From NCBI GenBank assembly GCA_028282545.1, contig JANQHT010000078.1, positions 38,761 through 102,760 on the forward strand: DNA of 64,000 bases, given 5' to 3'. Below the pieces are notes generated by a model. The model made no database searches and had not been told where the DNA came from. It worked only from the letters and a program-made list of their open reading frames with translations. The DNA comes from Spirochaetales bacterium (GTDB lineage Bacteria; Spirochaetota; Spirochaetia; DSM-27196; Alkalispirochaetaceae). Shown here one piece after another: positions 1 to 9,986 of the stretch (positions within the stretch are counted from its first letter, which is position 1; each line of letters begins with the position of its first letter). Made by a program: the position numbers and the translations under genes.

Positions 1-159
1 TTCAATGAGTGTGGATTTGCCGGCGCCGTTCTCGCCGGCCAGGCAATGAACCTCACCATAGCGTACGTCGAGATCGACATTGTCAAGAGCGACAACACCG
101 GGATACGCTTTGGTCAAAGATTGGACTTCGAGCAAGAGTGCGTTCGGGTTATCGTTCAT
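1..159 (-). CDS. Sugar ABC transporter ATP-binding protein, N-terminal part (runs off window)
   Basis: The first 53 codons of an ATPase that energises sugar import at the inner face of the membrane. The translation begins [20 protein letters not shown] and reaches a full Walker A motif, GENGAGKST, just before the window edge. The ATG at 159 is preceded by GGGAGG and overlaps the end of the permease gene by 11 bases, so the two are translationally coupled. Its place after a ribose-type binding protein and permease indicates the RbsA/MglA class with two ATPase domains, but only the start of the first domain is visible. Confidence 0.85.
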   Translation of the reverse strand, partial: MNDNPNALLLEVQSLTKAYPGVVALDNVDLDVRYGEVHCLAGENGAGKSTLIE

Positions 160-1165
160 GCTCCCTCCCGAAGCGCGCAATCAAGTTTTGCAATGCAACG
201 GCGGCGATAATGAGCATTCCTTTCACCATCTGCTGCGGATAGTCGGCGATACCGAGAAGGTTCATTACGTTCACAACTATTCCTACGATCAGCACGCCAA
301 TCGTCGTTCCAACGAGGCTGCCCTTTCCGCCTTGGAGGGCCGTCCCGCCGATGACGACCGCCCCTATCGCGTCGAGTTCCCACCCCTCGGCGATTTTTGG
401 ATCCCCCGCCGCCATCCTGCCGCTCATCATCAGGCCCACCAATGCAGCACATACACCGGAAACAACAAACGGTGTGATTCGGTAGAGTGCGGGTTGAATC
501 CCTGAGAGCCGGGCGGCTTCCTCGTCGCCGCCCACCGCGTATATCCGTCGTCCGTAGCGGGTGTATTTCAATACAAAAGCGGCAACAACGACGATGACAA
601 TCCAAAGAACGACAGGCGTGGGAACGCCCAAGATCGATCCGTACGCGAGCCAACTGATGTACGGCGGCACACCAAATAGCGGTTGTCCGTCGGTATAGGA
701 ACGGCCGAGACCGCGCACAAAGATCATCATCCCGAGGGTAATGATGAACGAGTGGATTTTTAGCGAAAACGAGAGTGCGCCGCTTACGAGACCAATAAGC
801 GCTCCCGCCACGAGAACGACAAAAAGGTTGAACGGCAGCGGCAGAAGCGGCGTCAGGTCTTGCATACCTGCGTAGATGAACATCTCATCGGGCATAAACG
901 TGAAAAGGTTGCCGTGCATCATCGTCGCGAAGAGGATCGATGAGAAACCGACGATAGAACCAACCGATAAGTCGATTCCACCGGTCAGGATCACCGTGGT
1001 CATGCCTACGGCGATGATTCCCACGAAACTAACCTGAGTCAGCAGATTAACCACGTTTTGCGGAGTCAGAAAGAGTGGGGAGAGGAGCACGGAGACGCAC
1101 ACCATAACGATCAGAACCAACAACAGCCCGTATCGTTTGAGAAATCCCGTCCGTTCAAACCTCAT
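149..1165 (-). CDS. Ribose/galactose-type ABC transporter permease
   Basis: A 338-residue integral membrane permease of the RbsC/MglC (BPD_transp_2) family, the translocation channel of a sugar importer. The translation is strongly hydrophobic from residue 11 on, with about eight to ten membrane segments. It carries the family stretch [15 protein letters not shown] near residues 62-76 and the conserved [12 protein letters not shown] loop that contacts the ATPase. It lies between the binding-protein gene (upstream) and the ATPase gene (downstream, overlapping). The substrate cannot be read from sequence; a monosaccharide or polyol is likely given the neighbouring SDR and SorC regulator. Confidence 0.9.
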   Translation of the reverse strand: MRFERTGFLKRYGLLLVLIVMVCVSVLLSPLFLTPQNVVNLLTQVSFVGIIAVGMTTVILTGGIDLSVGSIVGFSSILFATMMHGNLFTFMPDEMFIYAGMQDLTPLLPLPFNLFVVLVAGALIGLVSGALSFSLKIHSFIITLGMMIFVRGLGRSYTDGQPLFGVPPYISWLAYGSILGVPTPVVLWIVIVVVAAFVLKYTRYGRRIYAVGGDEEAARLSGIQPALYRITPFVVSGVCAALVGLMMSGRMAAGDPKIAEGWELDAIGAVVIGGTALQGGKGSLVGTTIGVLIVGIVVNVMNLLGIADYPQQMVKGMLIIAAVALQNLIARFGREHER

Positions 1166-1251
1166 TGCGTCATGTTCCCTCGTTTCAAAAAGAACGCAGA
1201 GGTGCCGAACGCGTTGTCGGCGCCCCTGGGTTCATCCAGCATGGCGCAGTT

Positions 1252-2301
1252 CTAAAACACCGCGTCCGGATCGTAGAAATCCTCGACGTTTGCGTCGTTC
1301 ACGAGCACCGTCCCGGTAATGACATCCTTGCCTTCACGGACTTCCACCGTTTCGGCGAGGCGTTCGTCGGCATCCTTGAGGCCGTCGACGACCTCTTCGA
1401 CCGATTTGCCCGTTGCAAGGTAGTCTACGAGAATCTGCACGGCGATCTGCGTGATTTCCCACGAGTTGTTCACGACGGAAGATTTGTACTGGTCCGTTTC
1501 GATAATCGCCTGGTACGCCTCTTTTTGGCCGTCCACACCGCTGAGCATAACGTCATCCATTCCCGCTTCGCGCAACGCTTCCATCGCGCCGAGTGCCATC
1601 GAATCGTTGGCTGCATAGACAAGATCGATTGCGTCGCCGTGTGCAGCGATCGCTTCTTCCATCTTGCTCAACCCCTGGCTGCGGTTGTAATACGCGGCGT
1701 AGGTACCGAGAATGGTGTACTTACCCTGGTTTTCCGGTCGATCGAGGACGCTGCGCATACCGTTCATACGTCCGATATTCGCGGATCCGCCGGGGTCGCC
1801 GGCCAGGAGTACGATGTTTCCGCCGTCGGGCAGAAGTTCCGCCGTGATGAATTCACCTTGCAACACTCCCGCCTTCCACTGATCGATACCGACGTAAGCG
1901 ATGTAATCACCGTACAGGTTCCTGTCGATCGCAACCACGGGAATCCCGCCGGCAGTAACCTGTTTGATCACCGGCATCGTTCCGTACTCGGTGGTCGAGT
2001 TGACGATCAATCCATCGATCCCCTGAACCATCAAGTTGTTGATATCGTCAATTTGCTTCGAAATATCGTTGTCGGCATTGAGTATCGTGATCCTGACACC
2101 CAATCGTTCCGCCGTTTCCCGTGCCGCCCGCTCCATCGCGACGTAGTACGGCGCGTTCATGGCGACTGCCGAAAAACCGATGTGGAGATCGGATGAATCC
2201 ACCATCGCGGCTTCGTCCTGACCACCAGCCCATACCGTGGTCGCCACAAATACGAGTATCGCCGCGACCACACCAACCGTTCGTAACCTCTTGCTGATCA
2301 T
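1252..2301 (-). CDS. Periplasmic sugar-binding protein of ABC transporter
   Basis: A 349-residue type I periplasmic binding protein (RbsB-like, Peripla_BP_4). The start at 2301 is chosen because GGAGGTG precedes this ATG at good spacing; the frame stays open further upstream but that part is not protein-like. The signal peptide (MISKRLRTVG, a hydrophobic run, then VWAGGQDE) has the spirochaete-type Ala-Gly-Gly junction and no lipobox cysteine. Two lobes with the usual NNLMVQGIDGLIVN and YAANDSMALGAMEAL hinge and ligand-face motifs are visible. It is the first transporter gene of the operon, after the SDR and regulator. Confidence 0.9.
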   Translation of the reverse strand: MISKRLRTVGVVAAILVFVATTVWAGGQDEAAMVDSSDLHIGFSAVAMNAPYYVAMERAARETAERLGVRITILNADNDISKQIDDINNLMVQGIDGLIVNSTTEYGTMPVIKQVTAGGIPVVAIDRNLYGDYIAYVGIDQWKAGVLQGEFITAELLPDGGNIVLLAGDPGGSANIGRMNGMRSVLDRPENQGKYTILGTYAAYYNRSQGLSKMEEAIAAHGDAIDLVYAANDSMALGAMEALREAGMDDVMLSGVDGQKEAYQAIIETDQYKSSVVNNSWEITQIAVQILVDYLATGKSVEEVVDGLKDADERLAETVEVREGKDVITGTVLVNDANVEDFYDPDAVF

Positions 2302-2395
2302 ATGCACCTCCATTGATCTACAAAACACACACTTACTACCATGACTTCGTCGTTCACCTTCTCCGTCAAACCACCTCCTTTTGCAGTGTTGGGGA

Positions 2396-3160
2396 TTAGT
2401 CCATGTAATAGCCGCCATTGATATTCACGGTTTCTCCAGTGATAAACGACGATTCATCTGAAGAGAGGAAACGGATGAGCGCCGACATATCCTCCACAGT
2501 GCCTAAGCGTCTTACCGGGATTTTGTCTGCGATTTGCTGCTTTTTGTCGGCATCCCAGTACTCCATCATCTTGGTCATGACAGCGTGCGGAGCGATCGCG
2601 TTGCAGGTGATCCCGAACGGACCCAACTGGCGCGCGACCGACCGTGTCAGCGAAATCACCGCGCCCTTCGTTGCGCCATACGCAAAGACCGTCGAGTTGT
2701 CCCCGTTTTTCCCGGTGATCGATGCGACGTTGATAATTCGCCCGTAGCCTTGCCGTTTCATGAGGGGAGTGACCGCACGAATTGCGTACAGAACTCCGTT
2801 GAGGTTGACCGAAAGTGTTCGATCGATAATCTCATCGGTGGTCTCTTCGATTGTTCCAGTGGTCAGGTAACCGGCGTTGTTCACCAGTATGTCGACGCTC
2901 CCGACCCACGAAACGGCATCCTCTATGAGTTTTTCCACCTGATCCCGCGACGAGACATCGCACGGTATCGCAACCACCGTCCCACCGCGCTCACGTATCT
3001 CACTCTCGAGTTTCTTGATATCGTCCCCGAGAATATCGGACACGACGACAGACGCACCTTCTTCCGCGAAGTCGGTCGCCACGGCGCGCCCTATACCCTG
3101 TGCGGCCCCGGTGACAAGAGCCGTTTTCCCGGCGAACCGCTGGTGTCGTTCGCTACCCAT
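2396..3160 (-). CDS. Short-chain dehydrogenase/reductase (SDR)
   Basis: A 254-residue classical SDR oxidoreductase using NAD(P). It shows the cofactor motif TGAAQGIG near the N terminus, the NNAG motif, and the catalytic Ser and Tyr-x-x-x-Lys (YGATKGA) in the expected order. An upstream TTG at 3181 overlaps the regulator stop, but GAGGAG six bases before the ATG at 3160 supports the shorter start. Sitting between a SorC regulator and a sugar importer, it probably oxidises the imported sugar or polyol. Substrate unknown. Confidence 0.88.
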   Translation of the reverse strand: MGSERHQRFAGKTALVTGAAQGIGRAVATDFAEEGASVVVSDILGDDIKKLESEIRERGGTVVAIPCDVSSRDQVEKLIEDAVSWVGSVDILVNNAGYLTTGTIEETTDEIIDRTLSVNLNGVLYAIRAVTPLMKRQGYGRIINVASITGKNGDNSTVFAYGATKGAVISLTRSVARQLGPFGITCNAIAPHAVMTKMMEYWDADKKQQIADKIPVRRLGTVEDMSALIRFLSSDESSFITGETVNINGGYYMD

Positions 3161-3177
3161 TTCCAACTCCTCGTGTT

Positions 3178-4164
3178 TCAAACCCGGTCAATCAGACGAT
3201 CCGCTGTCGTCTCATCCGTTATGAGAACGTCCACGAAGCCGCCAACAACGGCCGCGCGAATCGCATCGAACTTCGACATTCCCCCGGCCACAGCAATAAC
3301 AAGTGTCTCCGGCAATTTGAGAACGTCGAGTGATATTCCGATGACCCGGTCATGAATTTCGTCATCGACAACGTCACCGTTTTTGTCGATGAACCGGCTG
3401 AGAATGTCCGCCACAGCGCCCTTCTTTCTCAGCCGTGCAAGGTCGTCGGGCGACAAGAACCCCATCTCGAAGAGACTCGCAGACTCACTGACTTCACCAA
3501 TCGAAATAACTGCAATATCAGACTTGCCGGCGCGTCGAATCGTCTCGTCGATCCACGGTTCAGATCGAAAAACCTGGGCGCGCTCCTTGCTTTGCGCGAT
3601 CGCCGGCGCCCAGATGTTATAGAACGGTGCGCCGAGACGACGCGCGATGCGCTCCGCCGTGATGTAAGGGTTCATGGCGACGTTCACCATCAGATTGCCG
3701 ATCAACGACACCACCGATGTGTTGGCCGTATTCCCGTGCGGATCGAAGTAGTCTGCCAAATGGGCCGTCGTATTGCCCCAACCGAATCCAAGTGTGATTT
3801 TGCCGTCCCTGCGAAGAACGCGTTCAAGGTACTCGGCACTCGCGCGTGCGAAAGAGCGACGCAAAACTTCTTGATCAACCGACTCGGTCGGCACGACCAC
3901 TGCGTCGCGCAACCCAAGACGCTGGTGCAAGCGCTGTTCCGCCGAAAGGAGATTGAACTGGGGATGAGTAATCTGGAATCGAACGACCTCAAGATCACGG
4001 GCACGTTCAAGCATCCGCTGTACCTTCGGACGCGAAAGGTTGAGCTGTTTTCCAATGTCGTGTTGCGTTTTTTTCTCGTGGTAGTAGAGCCACGCAATTC
4101 GCGTGATCAGATCCGCGTCGCGCCCCGAAGAAGCATGTTTTTCGTCGCCCGATTTTTCGATCAT
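3178..4164 (-). CDS. SorC/DeoR-type sugar-responsive transcriptional regulator
   Basis: A 328-residue regulator with an N-terminal helix-turn-helix (ITRIAWLYYHEKKTQHDIGK followed by LSRPKVQRML) and a C-terminal SorC sugar-binding domain (GFGWGNTTAHLADYF, VSLIGN, and the closing AVAGGMSKFDAIRAA). The start at 4164 gives the usual length; an in-frame ATG about 11 codons upstream is possible. As the first gene of the SDR and ABC importer operon it probably senses the phosphorylated sugar and controls this unit, including its own gene. Confidence 0.88.
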   Translation of the reverse strand: MIEKSGDEKHASSGRDADLITRIAWLYYHEKKTQHDIGKQLNLSRPKVQRMLERARDLEVVRFQITHPQFNLLSAEQRLHQRLGLRDAVVVPTESVDQEVLRRSFARASAEYLERVLRRDGKITLGFGWGNTTAHLADYFDPHGNTANTSVVSLIGNLMVNVAMNPYITAERIARRLGAPFYNIWAPAIAQSKERAQVFRSEPWIDETIRRAGKSDIAVISIGEVSESASLFEMGFLSPDDLARLRKKGAVADILSRFIDKNGDVVDDEIHDRVIGISLDVLKLPETLVIAVAGGMSKFDAIRAAVVGGFVDVLITDETTADRLIDRV

Positions 4165-4374
4165 ATGATCACTCTCTGAACATATACCATACATTCGCTC
4201 GTTAAAGCTGTCAATGATTGTTTTCAATCCACATCGAGAGTGGTAGTTAGCGACCGAAACCGTTGTTCGAAAACAATGGGCACAGTGCCGCCCCTGGTGG
4301 CGCACTTTTTTGCGGACCTGACGATCGGGGGAATCCTGCTCTTCGCGATCGTTGTGTGACGCGGTGCGCGCCCG

Positions 4375-6138
4375 TTACTCGAACCAGGGGAAGGTGATGG
4401 AAATGGTCGGTTCCGGTCCGCGTTCGATCGATACGATTCCGTCGATCTGGCCGGCAAGCACGGTGATGATCTTCATTCCCATGGTCGCCGGTGATGACAA
4501 ATCGACGGAAGATGGTATCTCGGAACCGTTGTTGCGGATGACGAGGCGGCACTCTTTGTCTTCGGTGTCGCCGGCGAGCCGAACGTAGAGGCGGGGATTG
4601 GGCTCCGATCGAAAACCGTGCTTGACGGCATTGGTTGCCGCTTCGTTCAGGATGAGGCCAACGGGAATCGCCAACTCTCCAGGTAGATGCAGGTTGTCGA
4701 TATCTACGGTTGTTTCGATACCGTTCCGAGAAGCGCCGTCAATCACCGACCGAAGGAGTGATCCACAGTACTCCCGGATATCGATACTCCCCGAGTGACG
4801 CGAGGAGGTGAGTGAGTCGTGCACCATCGATACGGCCGCCACCTGACGCGACAGATCCGCCAGTTTTTCGTCATTCTGCGATGTGGTCCGCTTTAACTCG
4901 ATCAATGACGTAATCAGTGCCAGGTTGTTCTTCACCCGGTGATTGACCTCTTCGAGGAGAACCGATTTTGCTTCCAGTTCGCGATGTGCATTGAGTTCGC
5001 GTTCCTTCTGGTCCGTGACGTCGGTGTTGAATCCGACGAAGCGTTGCGGATTCCCGTCGTTGTCGAGCACCACCTTGCCGCGCCCGATAATCCAACGGTA
5101 CTCACCCGACTTGGTACGCATGCGAAAGGTCGATTCGTACGTCTTTGATCTGCCTTCGAGATAATCTGCCACCCGTCGGTTTGCCGCTTCCACGTCATCT
5201 GGATGGAGCAGATTGCGCCACGCCGCCGCTGTCGCCGGAAGCTCCCCCGGTTCGTAACCGAGCATCGACCCGAATCGATCGTTGAAATACGCTTCGCCGG
5301 TCACCAGGTGCCAATCCCACAGTCCGGCCCTACTCCCCTCAACGGCAATACGAAACCGTTCTTCGCTTTGCCGCAACTGATCCTCAAGGCGTTTGCGCTC
5401 GCTGATGTCGCGGGTGATCGAGAGGATGTGCGGTTGCTGGTTGATCGAAATGATGCGCGCAGACATTACCGCGGTGGTCAAGGATCCGTCCTTCCGACGG
5501 AACTGCGACTCGAGGTTTTCGACCGACCCGTCGCGTTTGAGCCCCTCGACGAGCCGTTCCCGGTCCTCCGGAATCGCCCAGATGCCAATTTCCGACGACA
5601 GTTTCCCGATCACGTCCTCCCGTGTGAAACCGGTAAGCGCGGTGAATCCCTCGTTGATGTCCACGTACAAACCGTCGAGTCGGTTGATATTGACCGCGTC
5701 GGGGCTGGTCATAAACGCCGCACGATACTTTTCCTCGCTCTCGCGCGTGTGTTGAAGCACAGCGTGAAGCTCAAAGGCCATCGAAATCGATTCGAGCAGA
5801 ACAAAATCGCCGGTATTCTTGAGGACGTAGCCGTACCTGGTTATCCCTTTTACCCGATCAACCGTCGATTGCTCGGAGTGGTTTGTCAGAAAAACGACGG
5901 GAATGGTGTGAGATTCGAGGATCTTCTTGGCGGCAACCGTACCATCCATCTTCCCTCGACCCAGGTCGATGTCCATGAGCACCAGATCGGGAACGCGCTC
6001 GTTGACCGCTTTGATCGCATCGTCAGCGCTATGTTCGATCCGCACGGCGTAGCCGTTGTCGCGCAGCACACTGGCGGTACCGATTGCAATGAGACTCTCG
6101 TCTTCGACGAGCAGGATTTCACGACTCTCTCGTTCCAT
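4375..6138 (-). CDS. Hybrid sensor histidine kinase (receiver, PAS, PAS, HisKA_2, HATPase)
   Basis: A 587-residue predicted cytosolic signalling protein. An N-terminal receiver domain holds the acidic pair after ILLVEDE, phospho-acceptor Asp56 in LVLMDIDLG, and the conserved Lys in YGYVLKN. Two PAS domains with PAC tails follow (around residues 135-250 and 255-380). The kinase core is of the HisKA_2 type, EVNHRVKNNLALITSLIEL near residue 398, and the protein ends with an HATPase (NEAATNAVKHGF, then GMKIITVLAGQ). No membrane segment is seen, so it would sense a soluble or redox signal. No cognate output gene adjoins it; the N-terminal receiver suggests control by another kinase. Confidence 0.9.
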   Translation of the reverse strand: MERESREILLVEDESLIAIGTASVLRDNGYAVRIEHSADDAIKAVNERVPDLVLMDIDLGRGKMDGTVAAKKILESHTIPVVFLTNHSEQSTVDRVKGITRYGYVLKNTGDFVLLESISMAFELHAVLQHTRESEEKYRAAFMTSPDAVNINRLDGLYVDINEGFTALTGFTREDVIGKLSSEIGIWAIPEDRERLVEGLKRDGSVENLESQFRRKDGSLTTAVMSARIISINQQPHILSITRDISERKRLEDQLRQSEERFRIAVEGSRAGLWDWHLVTGEAYFNDRFGSMLGYEPGELPATAAAWRNLLHPDDVEAANRRVADYLEGRSKTYESTFRMRTKSGEYRWIIGRGKVVLDNDGNPQRFVGFNTDVTDQKERELNAHRELEAKSVLLEEVNHRVKNNLALITSLIELKRTTSQNDEKLADLSRQVAAVSMVHDSLTSSRHSGSIDIREYCGSLLRSVIDGASRNGIETTVDIDNLHLPGELAIPVGLILNEAATNAVKHGFRSEPNPRLYVRLAGDTEDKECRLVIRNNGSEIPSSVDLSSPATMGMKIITVLAGQIDGIVSIERGPEPTISITFPWFE

Positions 6139-6224
6139 GTGCGTTTCCGGACGGGCAGATTCTAATTCGTCTGATCCGTCACTGCAATTGTGATATCAAC
6201 GCGCCCTTCGACCGACCAACACCC

Positions 6225-7280
6225 CTACCCGAGGCGTTCGAGTATTCCCCGCGCCTCTTCCTCGGAAGCGCACTCTGCAACGAGCATGACCCCCGCCGGG
6301 TCCATCTGGTCGAAGATCGGGATCACTTCTTCCGGTTCACAGTAGACGTAAAGGCTCTTTCCGCCGGCGCGGATTCGCTTCATGACGTCGATCCACTCGC
6401 CGGCCGGCGGCGCACCGGCGCCCTGTACCCACTGGATCGCGTCAAGATTCGGCAGCGCCAGCAGCGTGTCCAGGTGGCGTAGCGCGTCCGGGCCGTCCAG
6501 GTGGAAGATAGTTCGCTCTACCATGTTCGTCTGCGCTTTAATCGCGGGCAAGAGGTGCTCCACGAACATCTCGTTCGAGATAAGACCGGAGACGTCGGAC
6601 TGCAGGTCAACGGCGGGTCGTTCCGCCCAGACGCGCATAAACGTGAAATACCCGCCGTGTCGCTCGGTGATAGCGGTGACGGCGCACCACGCGTGGTACC
6701 AGGCGGTGTTGATTTCCCGCAAGGCCGGGGCGATAGCATCCGGCTCGTCGTAGAAGTCCACGGCGAACTCCTCCCGCCCGCGCAAGCCCGCCAGGACCTC
6801 GGTGGGGCCGTTGAGGTCCGGATTCCCCAGGTACCATTCGTGGCCGGACTCGTCTATGGCAGCGCTCCCCGCTTCCAAAAGCGTCCGGGAAGCCCGCCAC
6901 CATTCGTTGGATTCATCAAACGCAAAGGTGGGGCGCGTGGCCCAGTTGTCGATTACGTGACCGGACCAGGTGGTCTCCTTGTCCACGTACCGGTTGGGCG
7001 CACCCAGGTACCGGGCCAACATAGCGACGATTCGACCGGACACGGGAAACATCACCGGAAACGCTTCACCCCCGAAGAAAGTGTTCCGGAGGCGGTGTAC
7101 CTCGCGGGGAATAACAAAAGCGGGATCGGTCCACCAGGCGTGCAGATCGTCCGTATCGGGTCCGTCGTAGGGAACGCCGTCCGCGGCGGGCGCCGTGAGC
7201 TGAACCACCGGGCGATCCAGCAACTCCCCACGCCACCACGCCTCGACCCGTTCCTTTGCTCGCTCTCGTTCGTTTTGCAT
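6225..7280 (-). CDS. Uroporphyrinogen decarboxylase-family (UroD/MtaA-like) protein
   Basis: A 351-residue protein of the UroD-like fold shared by haem decarboxylases and corrinoid-linked methyltransferases. The C-terminal half shows the family pattern, with IFHLDGPDALRHLDTLLALPNLDAIQWV followed by GKSLYVYCEPEEVIPIFDQMDP. It has no haem genes around it and differs from HemE, so the MtaA/CmuA-like branch is likelier. The ATG at 7280 is chosen because the family starts about here; an ATG at 7320 is also in frame, and neither has a clear ribosome site. It is divergent from an MFS carrier, which may supply its substrate. Function not known. Confidence 0.7.
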   Translation of the reverse strand: MQNERERAKERVEAWWRGELLDRPVVQLTAPAADGVPYDGPDTDDLHAWWTDPAFVIPREVHRLRNTFFGGEAFPVMFPVSGRIVAMLARYLGAPNRYVDKETTWSGHVIDNWATRPTFAFDESNEWWRASRTLLEAGSAAIDESGHEWYLGNPDLNGPTEVLAGLRGREEFAVDFYDEPDAIAPALREINTAWYHAWCAVTAITERHGGYFTFMRVWAERPAVDLQSDVSGLISNEMFVEHLLPAIKAQTNMVERTIFHLDGPDALRHLDTLLALPNLDAIQWVQGAGAPPAGEWIDVMKRIRAGGKSLYVYCEPEEVIPIFDQMDPAGVMLVAECASEEEARGILERLG

Positions 7281-7344
7281 CGTGGCAGAATAGCGTGTGT
7301 CGTGGTTTTGATCGACCATCGTTGTTGATGCGGAGTTCCGAGCC

Positions 7345-8619
7345 GTGGTACTCGTAGAACCCGGGAGCAACCGTTTGAACAACACGATTATTGCGATTAC
7401 GAGTCTTGGCCACGCCCTGTGCCACGTTGCGATGCTGGTACTGCCGGTGGTGCTGGCACCGATTGGGCGGGAATACGGCCTTTCGCTCACGGAGGTCACC
7501 GCCGTCGGAACGGCGGCGTACCTCCTGTACGGTTTCGGCGCGGTCCCGGCGGGAATCCTGACGCGCTTTCTCGGCTCCCGAACGATGCTGCTCGCCTATT
7601 TCACCGGCATTGGTACCGGCGCGCTCCTGGTGGCGCTGGCGCCGTCCTTTGCGTGGTTCGTTGCCGGCATGGTTCTGCTGGGCCTGGCGGCGAGCATCTA
7701 CCATGTAGCCGGACCCACGCTCATTTCCCACTGTTCACAAAAAACGGGACGCGCCTTCGGGATCCACGGTATTGCCGGAAGCGCCGGTATCACCATGGCT
7801 CCACTCGTCGCCGGCCTGCTGGCAGGATGGCTCGGTTGGCGCGCGGCGTACCTCGTGCTGGCGCTGCCCGCGGCGGTCGGCGTTGCGCTGGCGCTCGCGA
7901 TGGCACGCGTTGACGGCAACGGCCCGCCCAACGACGCGTCCGGGGAGATCGCGGGAAACAGAACCGACACGACCGCAAAGCGACGGCTATTAGTGTTTGT
8001 CCTGCTCCTCTTTGTCCTCGCGATCAACGGCCTCGTGTACCGGGCGACCCTGACAATCTTTCCGATGCACCTATCGGACCGCATATCCCTGGCGGCACTG
8101 CCGGACGTTGTTACCGGCGGCGTTCTCGCCAGCGCAGTCCTCGCCTTTGGTATGGTGGGTATGTACGCGGTAGGAAGCGCCGCAGACCGCGTGGACCGTT
8201 TTCGCCTTTACGCGTTACTCTTCGCCGTCGTGGCGCCGCTTCTCGTGATCATTGGCGTCGCGCAGGGAGTCCTCCTGCTCGCGGCATCGGTGAGTTTCTC
8301 CCTCTTCTACTTCCCGTGTCAGCCGGTGGAGAACTCGATCCTGGGAACGTACGTACCGCCGCACTTGGTGAGCTCGATCTTCGCGCTGAAGTTCGTAATC
8401 ACCTTTGGCCTGGGTTCCCTGGGATCGGTGGGCGCCGGCTACGTGGTGGAACGCATGGGGACAACGCCCCTGTTTGTCATGCTCGGTGGCGCCACGGTGG
8501 TTTCGTTCACGGTCGCCTTTGCCGCCTCCGTGATACGGCGGGCGGCACCACCACACGAGCCGGGCAGTGATCCCGCCCGTTCGCAGGTTGACCGTGTGCC
8601 GGAGGCGCCCTTACTGTAG
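7345..8619 (+). CDS. MFS transporter
   Basis: A 424-residue major facilitator carrier with about twelve hydrophobic segments, a charged central loop near residues 190-210 (NGPPNDASGEIAGN region), and a hydrophilic tail. The GTG at 7345 has GGAG nine bases upstream; a TTG at 7375 behind GGGAG would also give a complete first helix. It is divergent from the UroD-like gene, with 64 bases between the two chosen starts. Substrate unknown; the sequence resembles organic-anion or drug-type MFS proteins rather than sugar porters. Confidence 0.8.
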   Translation: MVLVEPGSNRLNNTIIAITSLGHALCHVAMLVLPVVLAPIGREYGLSLTEVTAVGTAAYLLYGFGAVPAGILTRFLGSRTMLLAYFTGIGTGALLVALAPSFAWFVAGMVLLGLAASIYHVAGPTLISHCSQKTGRAFGIHGIAGSAGITMAPLVAGLLAGWLGWRAAYLVLALPAAVGVALALAMARVDGNGPPNDASGEIAGNRTDTTAKRRLLVFVLLLFVLAINGLVYRATLTIFPMHLSDRISLAALPDVVTGGVLASAVLAFGMVGMYAVGSAADRVDRFRLYALLFAVVAPLLVIIGVAQGVLLLAASVSFSLFYFPCQPVENSILGTYVPPHLVSSIFALKFVITFGLGSLGSVGAGYVVERMGTTPLFVMLGGATVVSFTVAFAASVIRRAAPPHEPGSDPARSQVDRVPEAPLL

Positions 8620-8678
8620 GCGCGCGGCGGGCGCCCCGTTGTCCCGCCGTTCCGTTGTTCCAAGCTTAGGAGGATTCC

Positions 8679-9986
8679 ATGAGTACCGTCGTCGCCAAGT
8701 TCGGAGGGACGTCCGTCGCCAACGCCGCACAGATCAAAAAGGTTGCCGCCATCGTCAGAGCGGACGAACGGCGGCGTATCGTGGTGGTTTCCGCACCGGG
8801 TAAGCGCGACAGGCAGGACGAGAAGATCACCGATACCCTCATCGCGTGTCACGCGCTGGCAGCCCGGGGCCGGCCCTTTCGCGACCGCTTCGCCCCAATT
8901 AGCGATCGCTTTCGCGAGCTGGCGCGGCAACTCGGCATCGGCGGTGACATGGACCCGTGGGTGGACGAGGTGGAAGATCTCATCGCTTCCGGGGCGGACC
9001 AGAGCGCCGTGGTTTCCCGGGGCGAGTACCTCTGTGCCCACATGATTGCCCGCTATTTGGGCTTCGAATTTGTCGATGCCACCGAGATAATCGAGTTCTC
9101 CGACGCTACCACGGTGGACGCAGCGGCAACGGACCGGCGAATCGCAGTGCGCCTCAACGGCAACGCCCGCTACGTGATACCCGGTTTCTATGGCGGGCGA
9201 ACCGACGGCAGCGTACAGCTCTTCACACGGGGCGGCTCCGACATCTCGGCGGCGCTCGTCGCCCGCGGCATCGGCGCTGAATCCTACGAAAATTGGACGG
9301 ACGTTTCGGGGCTCCTCAGCGCGGACCCGCGCATCGTCGATTCACCCCGCCCAATCGCTGAGGTCAGCTACCGGCGTCTCCGGGAATTCGCGTTCCTCGG
9401 AGCCGCCGTCTTCCATGAAGAGGCGGTTTCGCCGGCGGCGTCGCGTTCCATCCCAATTGTGATTCGAAACACAAACGCTCCGGACCATCCGGGGACGACA
9501 ATCGCCGCGGCGAGCGAGTCGGAACCGCGGATCACCGGCGTGGCCGGCCGTGACGCCATTCACCTGGTGTCCGTCGAACGGTCGGGACTGGGGAAGGACG
9601 TGGAAGCTGCCGGCGCTATCGGGCGCGCCGCCCGGGACGCCGGGGTCGCCCTGGTTCACCTTGGCTTCGGGGCCGATTCGGGAACGGCCCTGGTGGCGGC
9701 CACAACGACGGAAGCGCTCGATGCGTTTTTGGGTGCAATCCCGGCGGCAGTCGGGTGCGACAACGTGGCGCCCCCGGAGGCGGTTGCGATGGTTGGAGTG
9801 GTGGGAGAGAACGTTGCGCGCAGTGCCGCGCTCATGGCCGCCGCCGTGGGGGCCCTGGAGGCGGCGTCGATCCCCGTGATGGGCGTGACCGCCGACTACT
9901 CGCCGTTCAGCTTCTTCTTCGTCGTTCCCGACGAACGGTACGCTGAGGCGACGAAGGCGCTCTACGGCGCAGCGGTTTCCGGTTAA
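8679..9986 (+). CDS. lysC: Aspartate kinase
   Basis: A 435-residue aspartokinase, which forms L-aspartyl-4-phosphate from aspartate and ATP. The N terminus is the family signature VAKFGGTSVANAAQIKK. The ATP and aspartate regions follow (FTRGGSDISAALVARG, then YENWTDVSGLLSADPR), and two C-terminal ACT domains (MVGVVGENVARSAALMAAA) suggest feedback control by an amino acid. A strong AGGAGG precedes the ATG. It stands alone as a monocistron, yet the enzyme for the next step, Asd, is coded at 15.6 kb inside the ectoine operon, so it may serve that pathway as well as Lys/Thr/Met synthesis. Confidence 0.95.
   Translation: MSTVVAKFGGTSVANAAQIKKVAAIVRADERRRIVVVSAPGKRDRQDEKITDTLIACHALAARGRPFRDRFAPISDRFRELARQLGIGGDMDPWVDEVEDLIASGADQSAVVSRGEYLCAHMIARYLGFEFVDATEIIEFSDATTVDAAATDRRIAVRLNGNARYVIPGFYGGRTDGSVQLFTRGGSDISAALVARGIGAESYENWTDVSGLLSADPRIVDSPRPIAEVSYRRLREFAFLGAAVFHEEAVSPAASRSIPIVIRNTNAPDHPGTTIAAASESEPRITGVAGRDAIHLVSVERSGLGKDVEAAGAIGRAARDAGVALVHLGFGADSGTALVAATTTEALDAFLGAIPAAVGCDNVAPPEAVAMVGVVGENVARSAALMAAAVGALEAASIPVMGVTADYSPFSFFFVVPDERYAEATKALYGAAVSG

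Noticed and set aside
1165..2196. Long plus-strand frame opposite the sugar-binding protein gene
   Set aside because: It is the mirror of the minus-strand gene, which has signal peptide, ribosome site and family motifs.
6225..7280. UroD-like gene as haem gene hemE
   Set aside because: No other haem genes nearby and the sequence resembles the MtaA/CmuA-like branch; no strong evidence for a decarboxylase.
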